Of a stretch of 64,000 nt of DNA, positions 16,901-25,242 are shown in pieces (the stretch's first letter is position 1; each line of letters starts with the position of its first letter). The DNA lies in assembly GCF_003633685.1 (NCBI RefSeq), contig NZ_RBKT01000001.1, forward strand, positions 5,890,001-5,954,000, given 5' to 3'. Made by a program: the position numbers and the translations under genes. Source of the stretch: Micromonospora pisi. GTDB taxonomy: Bacteria > Actinomycetota > Actinomycetes > Mycobacteriales > Micromonosporaceae. Below the pieces are notes generated by a model. That model was not told the DNA's origin and did no database searches. It saw only the letters and a list, made by a program, of their open reading frames with translations.

Positions 16901-17534
16901 GGCCGCCAAGGCCGAACGGGAGCTGGGCCTGCTGGGCAAGGTGAACCCGCTCGCGCTGGAGGAGTTCGCCGCCCTGGAGGAACGCTTCAAGTTCCTCTCC
17001 GAGCAGCTCGAGGACCTCAAGGCCACCCGGCGTGACCTGCTCACCGTGGTCAAGGACGTGGACGAGCGGATCCTGGAGGTCTTCGCCAGCGCCTTCGCCG
17101 ACACCGCCCGCGAGTTCGAGCAGGTCTTCACCGTGCTCTTCCCCGGCGGCGAGGGTCGGTTGATCCTCACCGACCCGGACGACCTGCTCACCACCGGTGT
17201 CGAGGTCGAGGCCCGTCCGCCGGGCAAGAAGATCAAGCGGCTGTCGCTGCTCTCCGGTGGCGAGCGGTCGCTGACCGCGGTCGCGATGCTGGTCGCGATC
17301 TTCCGCGCCCGGCCCAGCCCGTTCTACATCATGGACGAGGTGGAGGCGGCCCTCGACGACGTCAACCTCGGCCGCCTGATCACCCTGATGGCCCAGCTCA
17401 GGGAGAAGAGCCAGCTCATTATCATCACCCACCAGAAGCGCACCATGGAAGTGGCGGACGCGCTCTACGGCGTCACCATGCGCAACGGGGTCACCGAGGT
17501 GATCAGCCAGCGGCTCAGCAGGGAAGAGGATTGA
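13956..17534 (+). CDS. smc: Chromosome segregation protein SMC
   Basis: 1192-residue condensin ATPase that with ScpA/ScpB organises and segregates the chromosome. It begins YLKSLTVKGFKSFA. Walker A GPNGSGKSN is at residues 31-39, with the first coiled coil at about 170-500. The hinge is at about 505-680 (PGLLGGLAGMLTVAPG to DLEAATRLVG), followed by the second coiled coil. The ABC signature LLSGGERSL is near 1097 and Walker B FYIMDEVEAALDD near 1122. GTG 13956 was chosen because it begins the family N-terminus and has GAGG 9 nt upstream. Length is typical. The stop overlaps the HAD gene start (TGATG). Confidence 0.97.
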   Translation: MYLKSLTVKGFKSFASTTTLRLEPGITCVVGPNGSGKSNVVDAIAWVLGEHSAKALRGGKMEDVIFAGTAGRAPLGRAEVTLTIDNTDGALPIDYTEVSITRRMFRSGESEYEINGNSCRLLDIQELLSDSGIGREMHVIVGQGQLDAVLHAKPEDRRAFIEEAAGVLKHRKRKEKALRKLDAMQTNLNRLTDLTAELRRQLKPLGRQAEVARRAAAIQANLRDARLRLLADDLATLRTTLDKEIADEAALRDRREQVEAEHTEVQHRLAELEEALAEDAPLLTRAQETWYKLSALQERFRSTEQLARERLRHLSGTPDDERPGRDPEQLAAEAESVRAHEEELRAALTDDQVRLAEAVENRQQLERQLAEAERALVTAAKAIADRREGLARLTGQVNSARARTGTAAEEIARLAAAHNDAQGRAERAQAEVDAVAAQSTEAERDNADLDTRHAEAQAAHEAANAAVRALSDAERRAEKDAATWKAREEALAMGLRRKDGAGALLARADQVPGLLGGLAGMLTVAPGNEAALAAALGGLADAVAVSGVDEAAEAMRLLKIQDAGRASLLVGGAAGPGMIGSLDALRPALPEGARWAPDLVGCPDEIRPAVHRALRDVVLVDDLEAATRLVGANPELRAVTPDGDVVGAYAAAGGSAKAPSFIEVQAAVEEARTNRLTAEATIAELAGQLVDARAEVAERKEAVTAAAAIKREAEGQRNAAARRLAELGAAARSAKAETDRLAESRARAEQARDADLAGLAELEERLRLAEATPIDAEPSTEERDELASYLPPARQNEMEVRLAVRTAEERVAAIAGRADSLTRQANAERAARERAAARRAARARGAAIARAVEYGAREALTRVVVSLGAAERTRDEIARARAGREAELQEVRGAAKRLGADLERLTSAVHRDEVARAEQRMRIEQLEIKAAEDFALDVETLISEYGPQQLVPPTQADVAAAERDGTPLPEPVPFERPVQEKRAAKAERELGLLGKVNPLALEEFAALEERFKFLSEQLEDLKATRRDLLTVVKDVDERILEVFASAFADTAREFEQVFTVLFPGGEGRLILTDPDDLLTTGVEVEARPPGKKIKRLSLLSGGERSLTAVAMLVAIFRARPSPFYIMDEVEAALDDVNLGRLITLMAQLREKSQLIIITHQKRTMEVADALYGVTMRNGVTEVISQRLSREED

Positions 17535-18154
17535 TGGCTCGGGAGCGGGCGACGGCGCTGCTCGTCGACTTGGACGGCGTACTGCGACAGTGGGATCCGG
17601 CGGTCACCGAGGCGGTGGAGCGGGAGTTCGGCCTGCCGGCCGGCGCGTTGCTGGAGACCGCGATGCGATGGTCGCTGCTCCAGCCGGCGGTCACCGGCCA
17701 GATCAGCCACCTGGACTGGATGGCCGGGGTGGCGGAGGCGCTGGCGGAGCCGGCCGGCGGCCGGGAACGCGCGGTGGCCGCGGTGGACCAGTGGCAGGCG
17801 TACCGGGGCGTGGTCGACCCGGACGTACTCGCCTTCGTCCGGGAGGTGCGCGCCTCGGGTCACCGGGTCGGGCTGGCCACCAACGCCACCGACCGGCTCG
17901 ACACCGACCTGGCCACGTTGGAGCTGGTCGACGAGGTCGACCTGGTGCTCAACTCCTCCGCGCTCGGAGTGCACAAGCCGGCGAAGGAGTTCTTCCAGTT
18001 GGCGTGCCAGGCGCTCGGCAGCCCGCCGGGACGGGTGCTCTTCGTCGACGACGACGACCGTTCGGTACGCGGTGCCCGCGCGGCCGGGCTGTCGGCGTAC
18101 CGCTGGAGCGGGCCAGCCGACCTGCCGTACCTGCGGGCCGCGCTCGCCGACTGA
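17534..18154 (+). CDS. HAD-superfamily hydrolase
   Basis: 206-residue haloacid-dehalogenase-fold phosphatase. Motif I is LLVDLDGVL (nucleophile Asp and acid/base Asp), motif II is LATNATD, motif III is the Lys of GVHKPAKEFF, and motif IV is FVDDDDRSV. An alpha-helical C1 cap lies between motifs I and II (about 20-95), as in phosphoglycolate-phosphatase or epoxide-hydrolase-N-like HADs. The substrate cannot be assigned. ATG 17534 overlaps the smc stop, so it is probably read on the smc transcript. It converges on the universal stress gene, 24 bp away. Confidence 0.88.
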   Translation: MARERATALLVDLDGVLRQWDPAVTEAVEREFGLPAGALLETAMRWSLLQPAVTGQISHLDWMAGVAEALAEPAGGRERAVAAVDQWQAYRGVVDPDVLAFVREVRASGHRVGLATNATDRLDTDLATLELVDEVDLVLNSSALGVHKPAKEFFQLACQALGSPPGRVLFVDDDDRSVRGARAAGLSAYRWSGPADLPYLRAALAD

Positions 18155-18178
18155 ACCCGGCCGGGCGGGCGGGGTGGC

Positions 18179-18706
18179 CTACGGGACGACGACGACCGGC
18201 CAGTGACCGGACTTCACCAGCCGGGCGGCGATCGAGCCGACCAGCCGGTGCCCGGCCTGGGTGGAGGCGCCCACCACCACCATGTCCGCCCGCAGTTCGT
18301 CGGCGACGGTGCGCAGTTCGGCGTACGGGTCGCCGCGACGGCCGAGGAAGGTCAGCGGTACGCCCAGCTCCTCGACGACGCTGCCGATCTCCGTACGCAG
18401 TTCCGCGCCGAGTTCTTCGAGCGCGTCCTGCACCTGCCCACCGACGCCCGGGGTCAGCGAGGCGAGTACGGGCGGCGCCGCCACGAAGACGACCACCAGT
18501 CGGCTGCCCTGCCGGCGGGCCAGGCCGGCGGCGTACGCGACCGCCCGCATCGAGGTGACGGTGCCGTCGACTCCGGCGAGTACGACCTTCGGCCCGTCGG
18601 TGCCGCGTTCGAACGGGCCCGGGGCGGTGGCCGGGTCGTACCGCTGGGGTTCCGGGTCGGTGCGGCTCGGGTCGTACGCCGGTGGGTCGGTTGGTTCGAC
18701 GGTCAT
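18179..18706 (-). CDS. Universal stress protein (UspA family)
   Basis: 175 residues. A 38-residue Pro/Asp/Arg-rich N-terminal extension is followed by one USP domain: VVLAGVDGTVTSMRAVAYAA (first strand with the Asp that contacts adenine) and the nucleotide loop VVVGASTQAGHRLVGSIA, a variant of the GxxGxxxxxxxxxG(S/T) pattern, ending WPVVVVP. It may bind ATP, but the loop is not perfect. The start codon overlaps the stop of the exporter gene (ATGA), so the exporter and the stress protein form one operon under MarR-type control. Confidence 0.88.
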   Translation of the reverse strand: MTVEPTDPPAYDPSRTDPEPQRYDPATAPGPFERGTDGPKVVLAGVDGTVTSMRAVAYAAGLARRQGSRLVVVFVAAPPVLASLTPGVGGQVQDALEELGAELRTEIGSVVEELGVPLTFLGRRGDPYAELRTVADELRADMVVVGASTQAGHRLVGSIAARLVKSGHWPVVVVP

Positions 18707-20322
18707 CGGATCGCTCCTTCTGCACCGGTAGCGGGGATGGCCGGGGCGTCCTGGGGGCGCCCGGAGCCGGATGCCGAGAGCTGGCTGCCGCTCTGTTGCC
18801 GCAACGGGACCTCCTTGATGAAGACGACCGCGATCAGGGTGATCAGGGCGAAAGGGGCCGCGGTGAGGAAGATGTCCCCTGCTCCGTGACCGTACGCGAT
18901 CTGGACGACCGCCCGGATCGGGGCCGGCAGGGTGGCGAGTTCGGGGATGGCTCCGTCACCGGCCGGGGCGGTCACCCCGAGTTGGCCGAGCCCGTCGGCG
19001 AGGTACGTGGTGACCCGGTGGCCGAGCAGCGCGCCGAGTGCGGAGACCCCGACCGCGCCGCCGAGACTGCGGCAGAAGGCCACCAGTGAGCTGGCCGCGC
19101 CGAGTTCCCGTGGCGCCACCGAGTTCTGCACCGCGAGCACCAGGTTCTGCATGGTCATGCCGACTCCGATACCCAGCAGCGCCATGTAAACGCCCAGCAG
19201 CGGGAAGCTGGTGTCGGAGCGGAGCGTGCCCATGAGTGCGAAACCTGCGGTGAGCAGGACCGATCCGGTCACCAGGTAGCGCTTCCAGTGGCCGGTGCGG
19301 GTGATCAGGCGGCCGGTGACGGTCGACGCGACAAGCAGGCCGAGGATCATCGGGAGGGTCATCAGACCGGCGCGGGTGGGGCTTTCGCCCCGGCTGATCT
19401 GGAAGTACTGGCCGAGGAAGACGGAGGCGCCGTACATGGCGACGCCGACCGCGACGCTGGCGGCGGTGGCGAGCGCGATGGTTCGTGAGCGGAACAGGTG
19501 CAGCGGGATGATCGGTTCGGTGGCCCGGGACTCGACCCGGAGGGCGAGCCCGGCCAGCGCGACCGCGCCGACCACCATCACCAGGGTCTGCCAGGAGGCC
19601 CACCCGAAGCTGTTGCCGGCGAGCGAGACCCAGATCAGCAGCAGCGAGACGGCGGCGGTGACCAGGGTCGCGCCGAGGTAGTCGATGGTGGTCTTCCGGG
19701 TGACCGTGGGCAGGTTCAGGGTCCGTTGCAGCACCACGATCGCGGCCAGGGCGAACGGCACCCCGACGTAGAAGCACCAGCGCCAACCGAGCCACGAGGT
19801 GTCGACGATGACGCCGCCGATGAGCGGGCCGCCGATGGTGCCGACCGCGAAGACGGCGCCGAGGTAGCCGCTGTACCGGCCGCGTTCCCGGGGCGAGATC
19901 ATCGCCGCCATGATCACCTGCGCGAGGGCGGTGAGGCCGCCCGCGCCGATGCCCTGGATCGCCCGGCAGGCGATCAGCTCCCCGGTGTTCTGCGCCAGGC
20001 CGGCGAGCACGGAGCCGAGGACGTAGATCGCCAGGGCGAGTTGGACGAGGAGTTTCTTGCTGGTCAGGTCGGCGAGTTTGCCCCAGATCGGCGTGGTCGC
20101 GGTGAGTGCCAGCAGCGTCGCGGTGACCACCCAGGTGTACGACGACTCGCTGCCGTGCAGTTCGGAGATGATCCGGGGGAGGGCGTTGGAGACCACGGTC
20201 GACGACAGGATCGCCACGAACATGCCGAGCAGCAGCCCGGAGAGGGCTTCGAGGATCTGTCGGTGGGTCATCGCGGTTCCGGAGCCGGCGTCACCCGCTG
20301 GCGCCACGGTTGCCTGGGTCAT
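18703..20322 (-). CDS. DHA2-family (EmrB/QacA-type) MFS multidrug exporter
   Basis: 539-residue, 14-helix proton-driven drug exporter. Markers are GMFVAILSSTVVSNALPRI in helix 1 (family motif D1), the motif-A region WGKLADLTSKKLLVQ, and motif C as GAVFAVGTIGGPLIGG. LGIGVGMTMQNLVLAVQNSV is in the second half. Start ATG 20322 follows AAGGGA. A sigma-70-type promoter with an overlapping palindrome lies 64-100 bp upstream and a MarR gene sits directly upstream on the same strand, the usual arrangement of a substrate-induced efflux pump. The substrate is unknown. Confidence 0.92.
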   Translation of the reverse strand: MTQATVAPAGDAGSGTAMTHRQILEALSGLLLGMFVAILSSTVVSNALPRIISELHGSESSYTWVVTATLLALTATTPIWGKLADLTSKKLLVQLALAIYVLGSVLAGLAQNTGELIACRAIQGIGAGGLTALAQVIMAAMISPRERGRYSGYLGAVFAVGTIGGPLIGGVIVDTSWLGWRWCFYVGVPFALAAIVVLQRTLNLPTVTRKTTIDYLGATLVTAAVSLLLIWVSLAGNSFGWASWQTLVMVVGAVALAGLALRVESRATEPIIPLHLFRSRTIALATAASVAVGVAMYGASVFLGQYFQISRGESPTRAGLMTLPMILGLLVASTVTGRLITRTGHWKRYLVTGSVLLTAGFALMGTLRSDTSFPLLGVYMALLGIGVGMTMQNLVLAVQNSVAPRELGAASSLVAFCRSLGGAVGVSALGALLGHRVTTYLADGLGQLGVTAPAGDGAIPELATLPAPIRAVVQIAYGHGAGDIFLTAAPFALITLIAVVFIKEVPLRQQSGSQLSASGSGRPQDAPAIPATGAEGAIR

Positions 20323-20392
20323 GGTTTTTCCCTTGGCGGATAGCTGTCTCCGGCGGGTTCCGCCGCTGCCCACCGGCTCGTTGCCGACACCC

Positions 20393-20424
20393 AAGCTAGC
20401 CAGACTGGTTGCCTGGGGCAACTA
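20393..20424 (-). promoter_or_regulatory. MFS promoter with overlapping MarR-type operator
   Basis: Minus strand: -35 TTGCCC (20421-20416), exactly 17-bp spacer, -10 TAGCTT (20398-20393). The palindrome GTTGCC-TGG-GGCAAC (20408-20422), extending imperfectly to 20406-20424, covers the -35 hexamer. Bound regulator would block RNA polymerase. The adjacent MarR gene is the obvious candidate. Confidence 0.65.
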
Positions 20425-20488
20425 AATTTGGCCGGATGTGACCGGTCAGTCGTGCCACCGGTGCGGCTGGCCCGACGTGGGAGGGTGC

Positions 20489-20971
20489 TCAGCGGGACTC
20501 GGCGTTGTACCGGGAGAGCAGGCGGGCGAACTCCCGCTGGTCGGCGGTGGGCCAGCCGGCCAGGGTGCGGTGCAGTTGGCGCTGCCGGGCGCCGCGTGCC
20601 TCACCGAACCGGCGCTGCCCCTCCTCGGTGAGGTCCAGCAGGGCGGCCCGCCCGTCGACCGGATCGGGCTGCCGACGGACCAGCCCCAACCCCTCCAGGC
20701 CGGTGATCTGGCGGCTCAGCGTTCCCTTGCCGATGCCGAGTTCGGTGGCGAGGTCGGTCAGCCGGGTCGGCCCGGCCCGGAACAGCAGGAGCAGCAGGCC
20801 GTACGCGTTCGGTTCCAGGTGTGGGTGCACCTCGCGGGCCACCTCCCAGGAGACCGCCCGGGCCCGGCGCAGCAGCACGGTCAGCTCGTGCTCGACCGCC
20901 CGCAGCGCGTCCGGCCCGACCGGGTCCCGATCCGCGCCCCCACCGTCGTGGTCGTCCCGCTCGCCCGTCAC
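20489..20971 (-). CDS. MarR-family transcriptional regulator
   Basis: 160-residue winged-helix repressor. Helix-turn-helix TRLTDLATELGIGKGTLSRQ (about residues 70-90) with the following ITGLEGLGLVRRQPDPVDGR, the recognition helix and wing with the MarR-typical DxR. The N- and C-terminal helices form the dimer domain. GTG 20971 follows GGGAG by 5 nt; the frame runs far upstream but only as antisense of the next gene. It likely represses the exporter at 18703-20322, whose promoter carries an inverted repeat, and possibly itself. It is divergent from the gene at 21258 across 286 bp. Confidence 0.92.
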   Translation of the reverse strand: MTGERDDHDGGGADRDPVGPDALRAVEHELTVLLRRARAVSWEVAREVHPHLEPNAYGLLLLLFRAGPTRLTDLATELGIGKGTLSRQITGLEGLGLVRRQPDPVDGRAALLDLTEEGQRRFGEARGARQRQLHRTLAGWPTADQREFARLLSRYNAESR

Positions 20972-21257
20972 CTGTCTCCCTCGACTCGTCCCGCCCAGGT
21001 GGAGAACCGGCTCGCTCGACCCGGCTCCGGTCCACCCGGCAAAAAGCCTACGGCCCGGGTGGGCACCACCTGCTCGACGCCGATCAGTCGGCCCGACCCC
21101 GGTCCGCCCGTGCCCGGCCTTCAACCAACCCTCAGCGATCTTCCCGGAGCCTCCCAGCCGCACCGCGCATCGTTGGACGAGCCGCGCACCGTTCCTGACG
21201 TGCGGCGGGACACCGCCCGGTGTCGTCTCGCAGACCTGTACGGAGGGAACCGCCACC

Positions 21258-21974
21258 ATGCCGAGTGAGAGCCGCAAAGCACGCGCCGCCGCCGCCCGGA
21301 AGGCGATGGAACGCGCGCGGCAGCAGGAGCGTCGGCAACGCCGGCTGATCTTCGGCGCCGCCATCGGCCTGGCCGTGGCGGTCATCGTCGCGGTCAGCCT
21401 GGTGGTCTCGTTCGACCACCCGGGCAGCCCGGCGTCGGCCCGGTCGGCGGCCCGGTCGATTCCGGCCACACCGCTCACGACCGCGCAGGGGCGTACGGAA
21501 CAGCCGCCCTGGTCGGCACCGGCGGAAACGACCACCCAGGTACGCGCCGCCGGACTGCCCATGCTCGACGCGGAGGGCACCGTGGAGCACATCCACGCCC
21601 ACCTCGACGTCATCGTCGACGGCAAGCCGGTCGTGGTGCCGGCGCAACTCGGCATCGACCAGGCCACCGGCGAGATCAGCCCGTTGCACACCCACGACAC
21701 CACCGGCGTGCTGCACATCGAGTCGCCGGTGCAGGCGGACTTCAGCCTGGGGCAGCTCTTCACCGAGTGGCAGGTGGCGCTCTCGGACAACCAGATCGGT
21801 GGGCTCCACGCCGGCGACGGCAAGGTGCTCCAGGCGTACGTCAACGGCAAGGCGGTCACGGGCAACCCGGCGGGCATCATCATGCACGCCCACGACGAGA
21901 TCGCGATCGTCTACGGCACCGCCGCCCAGCAGGCCAACCCGCCGTCGAGCTACGCCTTCCCGGCAGGGGATTAG
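21258..21974 (+). CDS. Membrane-anchored histidine-rich protein of unknown function
   Basis: 238 residues. The basic cytoplasmic N-terminus is RKARAAAARKAMERARQQER, followed by one membrane helix (about 30-50, LIFGAAIGLAVAVIVAVSLVV), a Ser/Thr/Ala linker and an extracellular domain from about residue 105. That domain carries spaced histidine motifs: VEHIHAHLDVIVDGK, SPLHTHDTTGVLHIES and IIMHAHDEIAIVYG. The pattern HxHxH...HxHD...H...HxHD suggests a metal site. ATG 21258 follows GGAGG by 11 nt. I do not recognise a named family with confidence. It is divergent from the MarR gene. Confidence 0.7.
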   Translation: MPSESRKARAAAARKAMERARQQERRQRRLIFGAAIGLAVAVIVAVSLVVSFDHPGSPASARSAARSIPATPLTTAQGRTEQPPWSAPAETTTQVRAAGLPMLDAEGTVEHIHAHLDVIVDGKPVVVPAQLGIDQATGEISPLHTHDTTGVLHIESPVQADFSLGQLFTEWQVALSDNQIGGLHAGDGKVLQAYVNGKAVTGNPAGIIMHAHDEIAIVYGTAAQQANPPSSYAFPAGD

Positions 21975-21995
21975 GCCGGGCCGCCCGTCGCCCGG

Positions 21996-23825
21996 CTAAC
22001 GCGACGCGCTGAGTCGTTTCCGCCCGACCGTCACCAGGGTCCCGTCCTTGCGGGTTCCCTCGATCAGTACGTCGGCGACCCGGCCGGTGTGCGCCAGGGT
22101 GCTGATGGCGTTGCCGAAGTACGGCCCGGTCAGCCTCCGCCACCGTACGCTCGGCCGGCGCACCCCGGCGGTACGCGCCAGTGCCCGCGCCGCCCCGATC
22201 GGTCCGGCCCACCAGCCGAGCTTCAGCAGCGGGCGCATGAAGGCGGGCACCTGGTTGTGGATCGGTGAACAGGTGAGCTGGTGCACCGGGGTCTGCACCT
22301 CGTCGGCGAACCGGGCCCGGGCCACGTAGGAGTGGTGCACGTCGCCGGAGAGGACGCTGATCGACGCCGGTGCCGGGTACGCCGGACCGGCCCCGACCGG
22401 CACCGCCCCGCCGTCGCCGGTCCGGTTTCCGCCCGTGCCGTCGTCGCCCGTACGGTTTCCACCGGTGTCGGCCCCGTCGCTGATCACACCGCTGGTCTGG
22501 GCGGTGCCGAGGCGGGCGAAGAGGGCGGCGAGCGCCTCGAACGAGCGGTCGAAGGCCGCCCAGTGCTCCAGGTCGAAGGCGCGACGGAGTCGTTCGGCGA
22601 GCCCGGCGACCCGGGGCCGGCGCGAGTCGGCCAGCCGCTCGTTCCACGACTCGACGTGGTGCACCGCGGGCGGCAGCAGCCAGGGCAGGGACGAGCCGAC
22701 CACCAGGTGGTCGTACCGGCCGTGGGCCCGGTCGACGAACCAGGCCCACTCCTCGGGCGAGAGCATCGAACGGCGGGCCCGGTCGAGCACCCGACCGCAC
22801 CGGTTGTCCAGCATCACCAGCCGGGTCCGGCCGATGTCGAGCCCGTAGCTCCACTGGTAGCGCCCGACCTGGACCGGCCCGCCGAGCGGGTCGGCACCGG
22901 GACCGGTGGTGGCGCTGGTGTCCTCGGCGGCCTCCGAGACGTGCGCGTCGACCTGCGCGCCGAACTCCCGCAGCAACGAGGTCGCGTCCTCGGCGGCGAC
23001 CACCTTGGCGTAGACCGGGTCGGCCGCCACCTCGTCCGGGTCGAGATTGCCCAGGTGCTGGTACACCCAGTAGGAGGCGATCCCGCTTGCGATCCGCTCG
23101 TTCCACCAGGGCTGCTGGGCGACCTCGGCCCGCCAGCGGGCGGAGGTGTTCCAGTCGTCGATGATCTCGTGGTCGTCGAACATCATCACGCTCGGCACGG
23201 TCGCCAGCAGCCAGCGGATCTCCGGGTCGCGCCACGACTCCAGGTAGAGCTTGGTGTACTCGTCGAAGCTGACCACCTGGTCGGCCGGCGCATTCCTGGG
23301 CCGGTTCCGACGCCGACTGAGCAGCTTGCGGACCGTCGGTGAGGTGACGTCGGCGTAGACCTGGTCGCCGAGCAGCACCATCAGGTCGGGCAGTTCGGCG
23401 GCGGCGTCCGGGCTGGCCATCAACCGCCGGGCGTACGCGTCGAGGGCGTCCGGCGGCAGCCGCCGCGCGGTGGAGTGCTGGGTGGTCTCCCGGCACGAGC
23501 CGAAGATCAGGCGGACGGGTTGCGCCGCGTCGTCGGCGGCGCGGGTACGGATCAGGCTCGGTGGGTACGTCGACTCGGGCAGCGGCCAGGCCAGCTCCTC
23601 GTCGAGCCACACCTCGTACGGGGTCGCGGCCCCCGGGGGCAGTCCGTCGACGACGACCAGGGCGTAGTGGTGATCGAAGGCGCTGAACGTGGGTGCCGTA
23701 CCGCTGGCCCCGTCCGAGGTCTCGACCCGGACCACGGTCGGCGCGCTCGTCTCCACCCAGACGGTGGCCCGCGTGCCGACCACTCGGCGCAGCAGCGGGC
23801 CGATCAGCAACCGGGATTCGGGCAT
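21996..23825 (-). CDS. PhoD-like phosphatase (alkaline phosphatase D family)
   Basis: 609-residue metallophosphoesterase. An N-terminal Ig-like domain (about 1-95) is followed by the catalytic domain: FGSCRET, LLGDQVYADV, VMMFDDHEIIDDWN, and late metal-binding histidines LSGDVHHSYVARA and LTCSPIHN. These are the PhoD/calcineurin-type Fe/Ca ligands. Unlike secreted PhoD it has no signal peptide or Tat motif at the N-terminus (PESRLLIGPLLRR), so it is predicted cytoplasmic. A low-complexity insert built on TGGNRTGD units lies at about 450-475. It is divergent from ftsY. Confidence 0.87.
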   Translation of the reverse strand: MPESRLLIGPLLRRVVGTRATVWVETSAPTVVRVETSDGASGTAPTFSAFDHHYALVVVDGLPPGAATPYEVWLDEELAWPLPESTYPPSLIRTRAADDAAQPVRLIFGSCRETTQHSTARRLPPDALDAYARRLMASPDAAAELPDLMVLLGDQVYADVTSPTVRKLLSRRRNRPRNAPADQVVSFDEYTKLYLESWRDPEIRWLLATVPSVMMFDDHEIIDDWNTSARWRAEVAQQPWWNERIASGIASYWVYQHLGNLDPDEVAADPVYAKVVAAEDATSLLREFGAQVDAHVSEAAEDTSATTGPGADPLGGPVQVGRYQWSYGLDIGRTRLVMLDNRCGRVLDRARRSMLSPEEWAWFVDRAHGRYDHLVVGSSLPWLLPPAVHHVESWNERLADSRRPRVAGLAERLRRAFDLEHWAAFDRSFEALAALFARLGTAQTSGVISDGADTGGNRTGDDGTGGNRTGDGGAVPVGAGPAYPAPASISVLSGDVHHSYVARARFADEVQTPVHQLTCSPIHNQVPAFMRPLLKLGWWAGPIGAARALARTAGVRRPSVRWRRLTGPYFGNAISTLAHTGRVADVLIEGTRKDGTLVTVGRKRLSASR

Positions 23826-23977
23826 GGCTGGACCTCCGAGGGGTGGGTGGATCCATCCTTCCTACCCGGCGGCCCGGGCCGCCACCCGGGTTTCGGCGGA
23901 GCGTACCGGTGATCTCCGTCGCGCCTGTCGGGAGCGGCGGCTGGGCCGGCCGAGACGGCATCTGTCAGGATTCCCGC

Positions 23978-25195
23978 ATGGAGTACCTCGTTCTCGCGCT
24001 GATCCTGCTAGGTGTGCTGCTGCTCGGCACGGTCGGCCTGGTCGTGCCACGGCTGCGCCGGCGGCCCGAGCCGCCGTTGCCGGAGACGAGCGTGCGGACC
24101 CGCCCGACCGGGGAGGTGCCCGGACCGACGGTCGAGGCCCCGGAGACGGACCGGGCCGGCACCGGCACCGTGACCGCGCCGCCGCCCACCGAGCCGGTGG
24201 CGCCCCCGGTCGCGCCCCCGGTCGAGCCGGCACCGACGCTGGAGCGGCCCGAGCCGACCGCCGGGCGGCTGGTCCGGCTCCGGGCCCGGCTCTCCCGGTC
24301 GCAGAACGTGTTCGGCAAGGGACTGCTCACCCTGCTCTCCCGGGACCACCTCGACGAGGAGGTCTGGGAGGAGATCGAGGACGCCCTGATCGGGGCCGAC
24401 GTCGGGGTCGACGCCACCCGCGAGATCGTCGACCGGCTGCGTGAGCGGACGGCCGTGCTCGGCACCCGTACCGCCGTCGAGCTGCGTACGTTGCTCGCGG
24501 TCGAACTGGTCAACGCGCTCGATCCGGGGATGGACCGGTCGTTGCGGGCGACCCCGCACGACGGCACGCCCGGGGTGGTGCTGGTCGTCGGGGTGAACGG
24601 CGCCGGCAAGACCACCACCTGCGGCAAGATCGCCCGGGTGCTGGTCGCGGACGGGCGTACGGTCCTGCTCGGTGCCGCCGACACGTTCCGGGCCGCCGCC
24701 GCCGAACAGCTCACCACCTGGGGTTCCCGGGTGGGCGCCGAGGTGGTTCGGGGGCCGGAGGGTGCCGACCCGGCGAGTGTGGCGTTCGACGCCGTCCGTC
24801 GGGGGATCGAGCTCGGTGTGGACACGGTGCTGATCGACACCGCCGGCCGGTTGCAGAACAAGGTCGGTCTGATGGACGAGTTGGGCAAGGTCAAGCGGGT
24901 GGTGGAGAAGCACGGCCCGGTGGACGAGACGCTGCTGGTCCTGGACGCCACCACCGGGCAGAACGGCCTGGAGCAGGCCCGGGTGTTCATGGAGGCGGTC
25001 GACGTGACCGGGGTGGTGCTGACGAAGCTCGACGGCACCGCCAAGGGCGGCATCGTGATCGCGGTGCAGCGCAAGCTCGGCCTGCCGGTGAAGCTGGTCG
25101 GCCTCGGCGAGGGTCCGGACGATCTGGCCCCGTTCGAGCCGGCCCAGTTCGTCGACGCGCTCATCGGTGTCGATCCACTGGGAGCCGGGGCGTAA
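23978..25195 (+). CDS. ftsY: Signal recognition particle receptor FtsY
   Basis: 405-residue SRP receptor GTPase, the membrane partner of Ffh (gene at 30595). The N-terminal helix EYLVLALILLGVLLLGTVGL inserts in the membrane, then comes a Pro/Glu-rich linker to about 110. The N domain is about 115-190. The G domain has G1 GVNGAGKTTTCGKI near 205, DTFRAAAAEQL (G2/insertion box), G3 DTAGRLQNK, G4 TKLDGTAKGG and the closing GEGPDDLAPF. ATG 23978 is preceded by AGGA. Among actinobacteria it usually follows smc; here about 6 kb of exporter and phosphatase genes intervene. Confidence 0.96.
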   Translation: MEYLVLALILLGVLLLGTVGLVVPRLRRRPEPPLPETSVRTRPTGEVPGPTVEAPETDRAGTGTVTAPPPTEPVAPPVAPPVEPAPTLERPEPTAGRLVRLRARLSRSQNVFGKGLLTLLSRDHLDEEVWEEIEDALIGADVGVDATREIVDRLRERTAVLGTRTAVELRTLLAVELVNALDPGMDRSLRATPHDGTPGVVLVVGVNGAGKTTTCGKIARVLVADGRTVLLGAADTFRAAAAEQLTTWGSRVGAEVVRGPEGADPASVAFDAVRRGIELGVDTVLIDTAGRLQNKVGLMDELGKVKRVVEKHGPVDETLLVLDATTGQNGLEQARVFMEAVDVTGVVLTKLDGTAKGGIVIAVQRKLGLPVKLVGLGEGPDDLAPFEPAQFVDALIGVDPLGAGA

Positions 25196-25242
25196 CCTCG
25201 GTGACCTACCGTGAACCGCCGCCGCGCATCGGGAGACCGTAC

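Noticed and set aside
13815-17432. Long minus-strand open frames opposite smc (about 500 residues each)
   Set aside because: Shadow frames created by GC-rich third positions; translations lack motifs and smc on the plus strand is unambiguous.
20505-21257. Extension of the histidine-rich protein to a 489-residue frame
   Set aside because: The extra part is antisense to the MarR gene and low complexity; ATG 21258 has a GGAGG site and starts a sensible membrane protein.
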